Shown here: positions 42,357 to 51,493 of the stretch, one piece after another
How positions within the stretch are numbered: the first letter of the stretch is position 1
How the letters are laid out: the number at the start of each line of letters is the position of its first letter
NCBI GenBank assembly: GCA_040766585.1
Contig: JAXGQE010000006.1
Coordinates: 62,001-126,000, forward strand
Source of the DNA: JAXGQE01 sp040766585
Lineage (GTDB): Bacteria; Bacillota; SLNR01
Length of the DNA: 64,000 nucleotides
Direction of reading: 5' to 3'
Notes under the pieces: generated by a model
What the model saw: only the letters and a program-made list of their open reading frames with translations
Databases searched by the model: none
What the model was told of the DNA's origin: nothing
Position numbers and translations under genes: made by a program

Positions 42357-43403
42357 CTATTCCATGGGCGGAATAAATACCGGATTGCTCCTGCATATCT
42401 CACTGCCGGTATATGACTTCATCAAAAGCACACGAGTTCCTGCCCGAAGGGTATATCCTCCGGCAAAGCGCCCGAGAGAATCGATATGGTATGCAATCAG
42501 ACTGCCCAGTTCCTGGTGACGGATCATCCCGCAAACTGCCGGCCAAAGCGGTTCCAGCTCTCGGGGAGAATGCTTGTAGGCCATAGGATAAGCAATGCAG
42601 TGGCGAAACGCCTCCCCGGCTTCCGGAATATGAGGAATATGTATCCACCGTTTGATCTGTCGGGCGGCTCCGATCAATGCTCTTAGTTTCGGGTCCCACG
42701 ACAGCACAACGCTGCTGATGATGCTGGAGACCGGCCAGTATCCCAGGCAGGCTGAAATATCTCCCTGGGAATCCGCTACAAAAACATGTTCCATAGAAAA
42801 CCCCGGCAGGTTATGAAAACTCTCGGCCAGGCTCTCTGCAGTGTATCCGGGAAACATATCGTGCCTGCCATATATTTGATTCATAAGCTCAGCCACATCC
42901 GCCAGGTCTTTTTCTTCCATAGGACGCACACGCCCATCGAAAGTGCTTTTTCGGGTCTCCAGGTAAATCGACTGTTGAATCTTCGTTCTCTCCATATACC
43001 CCTGCTGGCTCAGAAGCCCCAGGTACGGCAAATTTTCCTGAGCTACCGAACAGTATCCGAAATCTGCACCCATCTCTTCAAAGTATCCTTCGCATGCTTT
43101 CAGCAGTTTCAATGGTATGCCCAATCGGCGGTATGCCGGATCCACCAGGGTTCCGGACAAACATCCTGCTGTTGCGATTTCTCCTTCCAGGGAGGAACGG
43201 TGCAGTCCGCACTCCATAACGCCCACAGCCGTATCTCCATCCCATGCGATCCATGTCCGGGGATGGTCCAGATACTGCTGCCGCTGAAAGAAATCACCAA
43301 AACGCTCCTGGCGAACCACCAGGGAATTGCCGGATGGACAGTGCGAAATTAGATCCAGCAGCTGATCGTTGTTTTCATAGGTTGCTTTCGTAATATCGAT
43401 CAC
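42357..43403 (-). CDS. GNAT-family acetyltransferase in the sel operon
   Basis: 348 residues, starting at GTG 43403 behind AGGAGGG. A GNAT core with GCLSGTLVDPAYRRLGIPLKLL (the acetyl-CoA R-x-x-G-x pattern) lies at about 80-110; the C-terminal half may hold a second, divergent GNAT fold (VFVADSQGDISACLGYWP). The substrate is unknown. It is 16 bp from selA on the same strand and probably heads the GNAT-selA-selB-tRNA(Sec) transcription unit. Confidence 0.8.
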   Translation of the reverse strand: MIDITKATYENNDQLLDLISHCPSGNSLVVRQERFGDFFQRQQYLDHPRTWIAWDGDTAVGVMECGLHRSSLEGEIATAGCLSGTLVDPAYRRLGIPLKLLKACEGYFEEMGADFGYCSVAQENLPYLGLLSQQGYMERTKIQQSIYLETRKSTFDGRVRPMEEKDLADVAELMNQIYGRHDMFPGYTAESLAESFHNLPGFSMEHVFVADSQGDISACLGYWPVSSIISSVVLSWDPKLRALIGAARQIKRWIHIPHIPEAGEAFRHCIAYPMAYKHSPRELEPLWPAVCGMIRHQELGSLIAYHIDSLGRFAGGYTLRAGTRVLLMKSYTGSEICRSNPVFIPPME

Positions 43404-43533
43404 ACTTGTCCCTCCTGCTCCGGTTCGTACAGCCTGGTCTGATGATTTCGAAAGAATGTTTTTATCCTATTCAACGCCCGAGGGAAAAACCCTTTACAGA
43501 CTCCTAGTTACATCGAAACGATAAGAAGTGAAA

Positions 43534-43557
43534 AAGCAGCGAGTTTCCTCACTGCTT
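43534..43557 (-). terminator. Terminator after metK
   Basis: Minus-strand AAGCAGTGAG/CTCGCTGCTT stem (one G-U) with GAAA loop, then TTT. Confidence 0.82.
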
Positions 43558-43591
43558 CTGCATCCTCACTTAGCTCTGTTCACTTTTCCCT

Positions 43592-44800
43592 CTACCTCAG
43601 CTCGGCAGCTGCTTTTTTCAAGATCTCCGCCTTATCGGTTTTTTCCCACGGCAGGTCCAGATCATCCCGCCCCATATGTCCATAGGCTGCGACCTGCCGA
43701 TAGATCGGTCTTCTCAGTTTCATATCCTGAATGATGGCGGCAGGACGTAGATCAAAATGAGTGTTCACCAGTGCCTCCAGGTCGCTGTCGGAGACAACGC
43801 CGGTCCCGAAAGTATTGATGGACACGGAAACGGGACGGGCCACACCGATGACGTAGGCCAGTTGAATTTCACAGCGTTCGGCCAGATCCGCCGCCACAAT
43901 GTTTTTGGCTACATAGCGGGCGGCATAGCTGGCGGAACGGTCTACTTTGGTGGGATCTTTCCCGGAGAACGCCCCGCCTCCATGGCGGGCAGCCCCTCCG
44001 TAGGTATCCACGATAATCTTACGGCCGGTGAGACCGGAATCTCCCTGGGGTCCGCCAATGCAAAAACGACCAGTCGCATTCACATAGTATTGGGTATCGT
44101 CAGACAACAGTTCAGCAGGAATCACTTCTTTGATTACTTTTTCCACGATATCGTCATGCATGGCATCGCAGTCCACTTCCGGTCTGTGCTGAGCCGAGAT
44201 GACTACTGTGGTTACCCGTACAGGTTTGAACCCGTCGTATTCCACCGTCACCTGGGTCTTCCCGTCCGGACGCAAATAGGGAATCTCCCGGGTTTTTCGC
44301 ACATACGCCAGACGCCGAGCCAGTTTGTGGGCCAGGACAATGGGCAGGGGCATCAGTTCGGGAGTCTCTTTGCAGGCAAAACCAAACATCATTCCCTGGT
44401 CTCCAGCGCCGATGGCCTCCAGTTCAGTATCATCCATGATTCCCTGCTTGGCTTCCAGGGCCCGGTCAACGCCCATGGCAATGTCTGCAGACTGCTCATC
44501 GATGGATGTTATCACTGCACAGGTATCGGCATCAAACCCATATTTCGCCCGGGTATATCCAATATCCCGAATAGTTTTCCGTACCAGCTTGGACATATCC
44601 ACATTGCAGCTTGTGGTGATTTCTCCGACCACCAGAACCAAACCAGTGGTCACGGTTGTTTCGCAGGCCACCCGGGCCAGCGGATCTTTTTCAAGAATGG
44701 CATCCAAAATGGCATCGGAAATCTGATCGCAAATTTTATCCGGATGGCCTTCTGTTACAGACTCGGATGTGAATAAGTGCTTCCCCTCTTCTTTGAACAT
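43592..44800 (-). CDS. metK: S-adenosylmethionine synthetase
   Basis: 402 residues from ATG 44800, behind AAAGGAGGAAG. Signatures: FTSESVTEGHPDKICDQISD, the hexapeptide GAGDQGMMFGF, and GGGAFSGKD with the phosphate-binding loop. It makes SAM from methionine and ATP. Last gene of the SAM-riboswitch operon, so SAM limits its own synthesis. Confidence 0.97.
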   Translation of the reverse strand: MFKEEGKHLFTSESVTEGHPDKICDQISDAILDAILEKDPLARVACETTVTTGLVLVVGEITTSCNVDMSKLVRKTIRDIGYTRAKYGFDADTCAVITSIDEQSADIAMGVDRALEAKQGIMDDTELEAIGAGDQGMMFGFACKETPELMPLPIVLAHKLARRLAYVRKTREIPYLRPDGKTQVTVEYDGFKPVRVTTVVISAQHRPEVDCDAMHDDIVEKVIKEVIPAELLSDDTQYYVNATGRFCIGGPQGDSGLTGRKIIVDTYGGAARHGGGAFSGKDPTKVDRSASYAARYVAKNIVAADLAERCEIQLAYVIGVARPVSVSINTFGTGVVSDSDLEALVNTHFDLRPAAIIQDMKLRRPIYRQVAAYGHMGRDDLDLPWEKTDKAEILKKAAAELR

Positions 44801-44856
44801 TTCTCTTCCTCCTTTTGAAATATCGCCCGTCAATCCATGCCGATCAACCAGTGCGG

Positions 44857-47262
44857 TTATGGTGTCTTTTTTTTCATCAGCAAAGATGCTTTCCTTACCG
44901 CATCCTGGGCATCCAACCCGTAAGCGTCGGCTCCGGCTGCATCAGCAAAATCCGCTGTCAACACCGCCCCGCCGACCATGATCGTACTGGGGACATGCTG
45001 TGATTTCAGGTATTGTATGGTCTTTTCCATCTCCAGCATGGTAGTGGTCATCAATGCACTCAATCCAATGATATCAGCCTTTTCTTCAACGGCAGATTGG
45101 GCAATGATTTCTTTAGGGACATCCTTCCCCAGATCCACAATACGGTATCCGTGGTTCTCCAGCAAAATGGATACAATGTTCTTCCCGATATCGTGAATAT
45201 CACCTTTTACTGTGGCCAGCACAACGGTTCCGGCGTGGACGGTCTCCCCGGACGCCATGTGTCCTTTCAAAACTTGAAAAGCGCCTTCTGCCGCCTCGGC
45301 CGCCAGCAGCAGCTGAGGAAGAAAATACTGTCCTTGTTCGTACAGTTCCCCCACCGATTCCAGCGCCGGGATCAAAATCTGATTTACGGTTTCCAGGGGA
45401 TTTTCCCCTTTATCGATCATAGATTGGGCTTGATCCGCAGCACCAGCTCGATCCCCATCCAGGATGGCCTGCCGCAGCTGCAGTTCGCTGTCAATTTCAG
45501 ACTGATCCCCACGGACAGCCGTTTTTGCAGTTTTCCCAGCCCACTTCTCAATATATTTTACCGCACCTCGGTCATTTCCGGCCAAAACATTCCAGGCAGC
45601 CATCGTCTCCTGCATTCGGGTATTGCCTGGATCCATGATCACCATATCCAGCCCATGGCTCAATGCTGCTGCCAGGAACACACTGTTCAGGCTGTCCCTT
45701 TCGGGCAAACCATGGGAGATATTGCTTACCCCCAGTACAGTACGTACCTGCAGCCGCTCCCGCACCATTTGGACAGCTTTCAAAGTCTCCCGGGACGCTT
45801 CGGGTTTTGCCGCTGCCGTCATCACCAGACAGTCGATGAAGATATCGTCTCTGGCGATACCGTAGCGATCCGCTTCGGCCAGGATCTTTTCAGCGATTCT
45901 AACTTTCGTTTCAGCATCTTCAGGAATACCACCTTCATCCATCGCCAGGGCAATCACTGCCGCTCCATAGCGCTTAATCAGAGGAAAGAGAAACTGCATA
46001 CTTTCTTTTTCTCCGGTTACCGAATTCACCAGTGCCTTTCCAGGGTAAACTCTGAGAATGTCCTCCAGTACTTTGGGATCGGCTGTATCCAAAACCAAGG
46101 GACAGTTTACCACACCGGATATGGCTTGTACAGCCTTGGCCAGCACCGTTTTCTCATCCACACCCGCAGCACCCACGTTGACATCCAGGAGATCCGCCCC
46201 CTGGGCTTCCTGTTCTCGAGCCATCTGCCGGACACGTGTCATGTGACCGGCTCGGAGTTCTTCGGCCAGTTTTTTCTTGCCGGTTGGATTGATCCGTTCC
46301 CCAATGATAACCGGAGCCCCGCTAAACTCAACCTCCAGAGTACTTGTTCGGCTGCTGAGACGACTGACCGAGGCCATTGTAGGAATTACCGGTGAGACAC
46401 CTTTCAGCGCGTCGCGGATGGCCGATATGTGGGACGGCGTGTTGCCACAGCAACCCCCGATAATCCGGACTCCCAGCTGGGCAAAGTGAAGCGCCGCCTG
46501 AGCCATATCTTCGGGAGATGCTGGGAATACCGTTTTCCCGTTCACCAGTTTGGGTAGTCCTGCATTGGGTTTTACCACCAGCGGTCGAGAGGCTTTACGC
46601 GCCATAATCTCCATGACCGGAAGAAGTTCCTCGGGCCCGCCCGAACAGTTGGCACCCACCACATCGGCACCCAGTGCCTCCATGACACTGACGGCAGTCA
46701 GCGGATCGGTTCCCAAAACCGTTCTCTGGCGGTCTGCAAAAGTCATTTGGGCAATCACCGGCAGAGAAGTCACTTCCTTGGCTGCTATCAGTGCAGCTCT
46801 CATCTCCGCCAGATCGGCCATCGTCTCAATGTTGATAATATCTACCCCACCATCTACCAGACCTTGTATCTGCCAGACAAATGACTCCACCACCTGCTCA
46901 AATGTATATGGGCCGAATGGTTGGATAAACTGACCGCACGGACCTACCGTTCCCACCGCCAGTGCATTCGTAAGATTCGCTGCTTGTCGGGCCAGATTGG
47001 CAGCCGCTGCGTTGATGGCAGCGGTCTGATGCTGCAGTCCGTATTCTGCCAGTTTCAACATGGAGCCGCCGAATGTATTGGTTAGAATCAGATCGGAACC
47101 TGCTTCCAGATACGCTTCATGCACCTTTCGTACTGCATCCGGATGGTTCAGATTCCATAATTCCGGACACTCTCCCGGTTTCATCCCGGCCGCCTGCAGC
47201 ATGGTTCCCATGGCTCCGTCATAGATCAGTATTCGTTGATTCATCCGCTCCTGCAGTGTCAT
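44857..47262 (-). CDS. metH: Cobalamin-dependent methionine synthase (without activation domain)
   Basis: 801 residues. Order: homocysteine domain 1-290 with zinc Cys in GANCSGG and GGCCGN; pterin (methyltetrahydrofolate) domain about 310-590 (VIIGERINPTGKKKLAEEL, DLLDVNVG); a helical cap and B12-binding domain 600-801 with GDIHDIGKNIVS, whose His ligates cobalt. It transfers methyl from methyltetrahydrofolate to homocysteine. The C-terminal SAM-binding reactivation domain of E. coli MetH is absent and is supplied by the gene 16 bp upstream. Confidence 0.96.
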   Translation of the reverse strand: MTLQERMNQRILIYDGAMGTMLQAAGMKPGECPELWNLNHPDAVRKVHEAYLEAGSDLILTNTFGGSMLKLAEYGLQHQTAAINAAAANLARQAANLTNALAVGTVGPCGQFIQPFGPYTFEQVVESFVWQIQGLVDGGVDIINIETMADLAEMRAALIAAKEVTSLPVIAQMTFADRQRTVLGTDPLTAVSVMEALGADVVGANCSGGPEELLPVMEIMARKASRPLVVKPNAGLPKLVNGKTVFPASPEDMAQAALHFAQLGVRIIGGCCGNTPSHISAIRDALKGVSPVIPTMASVSRLSSRTSTLEVEFSGAPVIIGERINPTGKKKLAEELRAGHMTRVRQMAREQEAQGADLLDVNVGAAGVDEKTVLAKAVQAISGVVNCPLVLDTADPKVLEDILRVYPGKALVNSVTGEKESMQFLFPLIKRYGAAVIALAMDEGGIPEDAETKVRIAEKILAEADRYGIARDDIFIDCLVMTAAAKPEASRETLKAVQMVRERLQVRTVLGVSNISHGLPERDSLNSVFLAAALSHGLDMVIMDPGNTRMQETMAAWNVLAGNDRGAVKYIEKWAGKTAKTAVRGDQSEIDSELQLRQAILDGDRAGAADQAQSMIDKGENPLETVNQILIPALESVGELYEQGQYFLPQLLLAAEAAEGAFQVLKGHMASGETVHAGTVVLATVKGDIHDIGKNIVSILLENHGYRIVDLGKDVPKEIIAQSAVEEKADIIGLSALMTTTMLEMEKTIQYLKSQHVPSTIMVGGAVLTADFADAAGADAYGLDAQDAVRKASLLMKKKTP

Positions 47263-47277
47263 AGTCTCAGCCCCTTT

Positions 47278-47895
47278 TCATTCAGACAATCGATATCCGG
47301 CCATAGCCGTAATGGATTTCCGAGGGATCAAAATCGCTGCTTCGTTGCAAGACAGACCGATCCGATGGGCATCCAGTTTTTCCAGCAATCGAGGTTGAAT
47401 CCCAATCCGCCAATCCCCGTATCCAGGGCTGTAGCGACGGGTCAGTCCAGCAACAGATAAACCCTTCTCCCGGAAAAACATGGCAGTCAATTCATCGGCT
47501 GCCTCTTCCACCAGTTGAGAACCCACTGCATCCAGGATGGCTGCCCGTGTATGCTCCCGTTTCTGAAACAGAGTTTCTACCTGCTTTTCCAACCGGGGAC
47601 CAATGGTGACACCCATGAGTACCCCTTCGGAGAATCCATGTAGATGCCCCCGCAAATCTTGAGATTCCAGCACCAGGTATCCATCCAGAATCAGATGGTG
47701 CTTTGAGAGCCCTTCTTCCAAGGCTACCGTTTCCCAGATCCCCTGCGGCTCCGCCATGTGCTTGCCCTCAAGCAGCTCCTCTTCAAGAATGGAGAGAACA
47801 CGGGGTGGTACATCTCGATGAGCGGGAACTCCCAGATAACCGAGAATCTCAGACTGTGATCCGATTAACGCCTTTTTGTCAATAGTTTTCAACAT
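47278..47895 (-). CDS. MetH reactivation (SAM-binding) domain protein
   Basis: 205 residues from ATG 47895, placed after AAAAGGTGAAT; an upstream in-frame ATG 47913 lies right at the riboswitch terminator. RRYSPGYGDWRIGIQPRLLE and LSCNEAAILIPRKSITAMAG match the methionine synthase activation domain, which binds SAM and helps reductive methylation of inactive cob(II)alamin. A separate activation protein next to a truncated metH is common in anaerobes. First gene after the SAM riboswitch. Confidence 0.88.
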   Translation of the reverse strand: MLKTIDKKALIGSQSEILGYLGVPAHRDVPPRVLSILEEELLEGKHMAEPQGIWETVALEEGLSKHHLILDGYLVLESQDLRGHLHGFSEGVLMGVTIGPRLEKQVETLFQKREHTRAAILDAVGSQLVEEAADELTAMFFREKGLSVAGLTRRYSPGYGDWRIGIQPRLLEKLDAHRIGLSCNEAAILIPRKSITAMAGYRLSE

Positions 47896-47917
47896 ATCAT
47901 TCACCTTTTTCATAAAA

Positions 47918-48072
47918 CAAAAAAACTCCCCATTCATGGAAGAGTTTCGTGAAAGTCCCCTCTCATCTCCCAGAATTTCCATTCTGCAGAATTTAGCACC
48001 GTATCTGCACTGCTGCAAACCGGTTGCTGGGTTTCATAGGGCCAGCCCCTCCGCCGCTCTTGATAAGAGTTA
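47918..48072 (-). promoter_or_regulatory. SAM-I (S-box) riboswitch with terminator
   Basis: On the minus strand the S-box blocks occur in order: CTCTTATCAAGAGCGGCGGA, GGGCTGGCCCTATGAAACCC, AGCAACCGG, GGTGCTAAATTCTGCAGA and GAGATGAGAGG. A terminator follows: AAACTCTTCC/GGGGAGTTT then TTTT (47918-47947). SAM binding should turn off the methionine operon. Confidence 0.96.
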
Positions 48073-48094
48073 TTCGATTGTGTTGACGACGCTT

Positions 48095-48123
48095 ATACTA
48101 ACACATCTGAAATACTGTGTCAA
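48095..48123 (-). promoter_or_regulatory. Promoter of the methionine operon
   Basis: Minus-strand TTGACA (48118-48123), 17-bp spacer, TAGTAT (48095-48100). The outer base of the -35 box is also the first base of the IS direct repeat, so the IS1202-like element entered right next to it without breaking the core promoter. Confidence 0.8.
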
Positions 48124-48143
48124 GAAGCATTTCACGGACCCTG
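48123..48143. repeat. Left 21-bp direct repeat flanking the IS1202-like element
   Basis: The 21 bp here are identical to 49789-49809. Such a long target duplication is characteristic of the IS1202/ISNCY group. Confidence 0.85.
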
Positions 48144-48216
48144 TAGTTATTCTGTGATAATGTCATGTTGAATTTATTCTGATAAAATGTCACCTATGAG
48201 AAGGGAGATATTCAAC

Positions 48217-49547
48217 ATGACTCAACAAGAAGTCGAAAAACTTCGGGTCATTAACCAAACGATTGATAAAGTAATTACCATCAAAACAGCGGCTGAGATG
48301 TTGGGCCTCAGTGAACGACAAGTGCTCCGTTTAAAAGGAGGGGTTTTGAACCACGGACCGTCGTTTCTCATCCATAAAAATCGAGGTCGAGCACCCGCAC
48401 ACGCTGTTTCTGATCCGCTTTGCACACACATAGTCTCTCTCAAACAGACTAAGTATCCATCGGCCAATTTTGCTCATTTCCACGAGCTTTTAGCGGAGAT
48501 GGAAGGGATCCATGTGAGTTATCCCACCGTTTACCGCACGCTGACTCAGGCGGGGATTAAAAGCCCCAAAATTCATCGCCAGAAAAAGGCACACCATCGT
48601 CGAAAAAGACAGAGCCAGGCAGGCATTCTGGTTCAAATGGATGCTTCCCTTTTGCCTGGATTCCCAATGAAAAGCCCATCACATTGCATGGGGCAATTGA
48701 TGATGCCACTGGGGCCATCTTAGGGCTGCATTTTTCGGAAAATGAGTGTCTGCATGGCTACTTTCAGGTGATGAATCAACTTCTCAAAGAATATGGCCGT
48801 CCGGCGAAATTGTACTGTGACCGCCACACCATCTTCTTTTCTCCGAAGGATACGGCTGTCTCTCTAGAAGATCAGCTTCAAGGAGTCACTGAGCCTTTGA
48901 CCCAATTCGGACGGGCCATGCAAGAGCTTGCCATTCAGATGATCAAAGCCCGCTCCCCTCAAGCCAAGGGCCGTATCGAACGGCTCTGGAACACCCTGCA
49001 AAGTCGATTGCCGGTGATGTTTGAACTCAGTGGCATTACTTCCCTGGAACAAGCCAATGCCTTCTTACCGGAAATGATCCGCCATTTTAACCTTCGATTT
49101 GCGGTGGTTCCGCAAGACTCCCTCCCGGCTTTTCGCCCGGTGGATTCTTCTTGTGATCTCACTACGGTGCTTTGTATCAAACATACCCGTACTCTCATCG
49201 ACCAGGGCGCTTTTTCGTACCAGGGTCTGTATTATCAGTTAATGCAGCACCATAAACCCGTTCAAGCCATGCCGAAGGCCAAAGTGACCGTCTTGGATCA
49301 TCCGCTTCAAGGAATCCGCTGCATCTACAAAGATGCGCTTTTCCAGACCGCCATTCTGGATCAAAGGCCTAAGAAAATGGATCTGGTTGAAAAATCAACC
49401 GCCCTGAAAATGGGGTCCCCTCCATCGGCCGATCATCCCTGGCGAAAAAATGCTAAAAACCCTGTCCTCCTTTATGGCTTCATGAGAGATGCTGAAATGC
49501 TCGCCATGTTGGATGATCTGTTTAGCTCCGTCCGTCCATGGGCATAG
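48217..49547 (+). pseudogene. IS1202/ISNCY-like transposase, frameshifted
   Basis: ATG 48217 after AGGGAG starts MTQQEVEKLRVINQTIDKVI, with an N-terminal helix-turn-helix (TIKTAAEMLGLSERQVLRLK). A DDE core follows: D in VQMDAS, D in YCDRHTIF and E in GRIERLWNTLQ. Near 48652 one C is missing; restoring it reads DASPFAWIPNEKPITLHGAI and joins the two frames into about 443 residues. Without a correction the product stops at 48723. Inactive copy or sequence error. Confidence 0.87.
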
Positions 49548-49560
49548 AGGATATGCTTCA

Positions 49561-49697
49561 GACTGTCAAGGGCGAGCGGTCTTATTCGCTTGTGTACCCT
49601 TGACAGTCCCCTGTGATTGTCCATCCTGTTTTTAGGTGCCTGTCCCATCAGGCACCTGCCTTCCGGCCAGGACAGGGGGTGGGGACAGCGTCCCCAC
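49561..49697 (+). other. Three hairpins in the right end of the IS1202-like element
   Basis: Stem 1: GACTGTCAAGGG (49561-49572) with its complement (49597-49608). Stem 2: AGGTGCCTG/CAGGCACCT near 49634-49657. Stem 3: GTGGGGAC/GTCCCCAC near 49679-49697. They may end the transposase transcript or block read-through. Confidence 0.6.
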
Positions 49698-49788
49698 AAA
49701 TTCTTCAATCTTTTCTTGACTTATTCAAGGTGACATTTTCTCAGAATAATCTCGTCTCTTTTAGGTGACATTATCTCAGACTATTGAC

Positions 49789-49809
49789 AGAAGCATTTCA
49801 CGGACCCTG
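49789..49809. repeat. Right 21-bp direct repeat flanking the IS1202-like element
   Basis: Identical to 48123-48143. It contains the stop codon of the Cys-rich gene, so the insertion left that gene intact. Confidence 0.85.
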
Positions 49810-50085
49810 GACAGGACCTTGTTCATGAATTCTCAGCAGACCATAATCCGCCCAGATCGCCCGCCCTTTGGTGATGAGTTTTTCCGCCTTTTTGCGGCTC
49901 ATTCCTCTGTCTTTTCCTTCCACATGAATGGTTTCTGTGGTTACTCCCTTATGCAGGGAATGGCATTGCGAAGCTACTCTCCGGCCTTCGTCCCGAGTCA
50001 GATCCGGGTTTTTTGTATGATAGCAGTAAGCCAAAGCTGCACATTCATAACAACTGGCTACTGTTTTCCGCTTTAATCTGGACAC
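49798..50085 (-). CDS. Small Cys-containing protein of unknown function
   Basis: 95 residues from GTG 50085, which follows GGAGGTG at 6-nt spacing. The longer ORF overlaps queT and has no ribosome site upstream. It contains SCYECAALAYCYHT and SQCHSLH near the start, a possible metal site, then a basic helix-rich part (RGMSRKKAEKLITKGRAI). No family recognised. Its stop lies within the IS target repeat. It follows queT by about 90 bp. Confidence 0.55.
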   Translation of the reverse strand: MSRLKRKTVASCYECAALAYCYHTKNPDLTRDEGRRVASQCHSLHKGVTTETIHVEGKDRGMSRKKAEKLITKGRAIWADYGLLRIHEQGPVQGP

Positions 50086-50176
50086 CGAGAACACCTCCGC
50101 ATGCTGATCCAACACTGCATGAAAAGCATACCGGTTTCCAGTTCCTTTCACAATGGATTTCAACAAACCATTGAAT

Positions 50177-50650
50177 TCAGCGCATCCCGGGGCCATGGTG
50201 CTGGATCGACCGGAGGAAGCGAAGCAGGGGTATCCCCAAAAAGAGAATGACACCTGTTTGTCCCAGGGCAATACTTCCGGCAATCAAAAAATACGGTACA
50301 TCCAGCAGAACGCTGAGATACCCTCCCACCAGAAAAGCATTCAACAGGATAGGCGATAGATAAGCGGTGAGAGTAAATTTATATCGGTAAGTCACATACG
50401 CTGCCAGCAGGGTTACCAGAGAACCCCCAAAAATATCCCACGGACCCAGCCCGCCCAAGATGTTGGCTATCAAACACCCGATAAACAATCCCGGAATAGC
50501 TTCCGGGTAGATCATGGGCAACAGTGTCAGTGCTTCTGCTGCCCGAAACTGAATCAGCCCATAGCTCACCGGAAGAAGCACATAGCTGACCACCACATAC
50601 ATACTGGCAACAATCCCGGCTCTGGCTGGCGCCCTTGCACGTAATCCCAT
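50177..50650 (-). CDS. queT: QueT family transporter (queuosine precursor ECF S-component)
   Basis: 157 residues from ATG 50650, 7 nt after GGAAGG. Four to five membrane segments and the family stretch QFRAAEALTLLPMIYPEAIP followed by GLFIGCLIANIL are typical of QueT (PF06177). It likely imports preQ0/preQ1-type precursors with an ECF module. A hairpin (GGGTAA/TTACCC near 50673-50693) lies before the start, but no certain preQ1 riboswitch was found. Confidence 0.88.
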   Translation of the reverse strand: MGLRARAPARAGIVASMYVVVSYVLLPVSYGLIQFRAAEALTLLPMIYPEAIPGLFIGCLIANILGGLGPWDIFGGSLVTLLAAYVTYRYKFTLTAYLSPILLNAFLVGGYLSVLLDVPYFLIAGSIALGQTGVILFLGIPLLRFLRSIQHHGPGMR

Positions 50651-50707
50651 TCTTGTCATCCTTCCCGGGGTAACTTCTAGTTTTACCCATCCATACTGCC
50701 GGTTTGT

Positions 50708-51493
50708 CTATTCATTCATCCATCCCTTTGCTTCCAGCACCATCTGAGGCAGTATATCGCCGGCTTTGCCGTGAATAACCATATCCGCATAGGCATCATG
50801 GGGGGTGGAACTCATATTGACAATCACCAGTTTACTTCCACTGCGCTTGGCTGTCAATGGTAGCTGAGCAGCCGGATACACCACCAGGGATGATCCCACC
50901 ACAATAAACAGATCCGACTGGGACGCATGCTTTTGAGCCAACTCCACTTCCTGGATCGGCATGGGTTCGCCAAAAGCCACGGTGGCTGATTTTAGAATTC
51001 CGCTGCATTCGTCGCATTCCGGTGATTCGTCACCCTGTTCCAGCCACTCCTGAATCACTTCCCGTGAATATCGTTTCCCGCACTCGATGCAGTAGACGAA
51101 TTTGCTGGTGCCGTGCAGCTCAATGACACGATCTTCCGGAATACCCGATTCCTGATGCAGATTATCGATGTTCTGAGTTATTACGGCAGCCAGCTTACCC
51201 ATTCTGTCCAGATCGCGAATGGCCAGATGAGCCGCATTGGGAGCAGCTGCACGGATCACCGGCCAGCTGGTTTTGCTCAACGCCCAAGAGTTCTTCCTGG
51301 CCTGAGGATCCGTAAGAAATTTCTGGTATGTAAACTCCTTGGAATCAAAACGGTCCCATATACCCCCGGGACTGCGAAAATCCGGAATCCCCGATTCTGT
51401 GCTGATGCCTGCCCCGGTAAATACAACCAGATGCCGAGACGCTGCAATCCACCGCGCTGCTTCTCGGATTTTTTCCTTGGTATCCACTGCCAT
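50708..51493 (-). CDS. NAD-dependent protein deacylase, Sir2 family
   Basis: 261 residues. NAD-binding GAGISTESGIPDFRS and TQNIDNLH, catalytic His in VIELHGT, a zinc ribbon with YCIECGKR and PECDECSG, and VVGSSLVVYPAA. It removes acetyl or acyl groups from lysines using NAD. About 58 bp upstream of queT on the same strand. Confidence 0.95.
   Translation of the reverse strand: MAVDTKEKIREAARWIAASRHLVVFTGAGISTESGIPDFRSPGGIWDRFDSKEFTYQKFLTDPQARKNSWALSKTSWPVIRAAAPNAAHLAIRDLDRMGKLAAVITQNIDNLHQESGIPEDRVIELHGTSKFVYCIECGKRYSREVIQEWLEQGDESPECDECSGILKSATVAFGEPMPIQEVELAQKHASQSDLFIVVGSSLVVYPAAQLPLTAKRSGSKLVIVNMSSTPHDAYADMVIHGKAGDILPQMVLEAKGWMNE

Larger units (their letters stand above)
48144..49788 (+). 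mobile_element. IS1202/ISNCY-like insertion sequence
   Basis: 1,645 bp between 21-bp direct repeats. Both ends carry two related inverted motifs: an outer one around CTGTGATAATGTCA (left) and TGACATTATCTCAG (right), and an inner one ATTCTGATAAAATGTCACC (left) matching the complement of GGTGACATTTTCTCAGAAT (right). One transposase gene, broken by a frameshift, reads rightward. The last 200 bp contain three strong hairpins. Confidence 0.85.

Noticed and set aside
49798..50283. 161-codon form of the Cys-rich gene
   Set aside because: It would overlap queT by over 100 bp and has no ribosome site; GTG 50085 has GGAGGTG at proper spacing.
50660..50707. preQ1 riboswitch before queT
   Set aside because: A GGGTAA/TTACCC hairpin is present, but the preQ1-I pattern (short hairpin, A-rich tail pairing in the loop) was not convincingly found.
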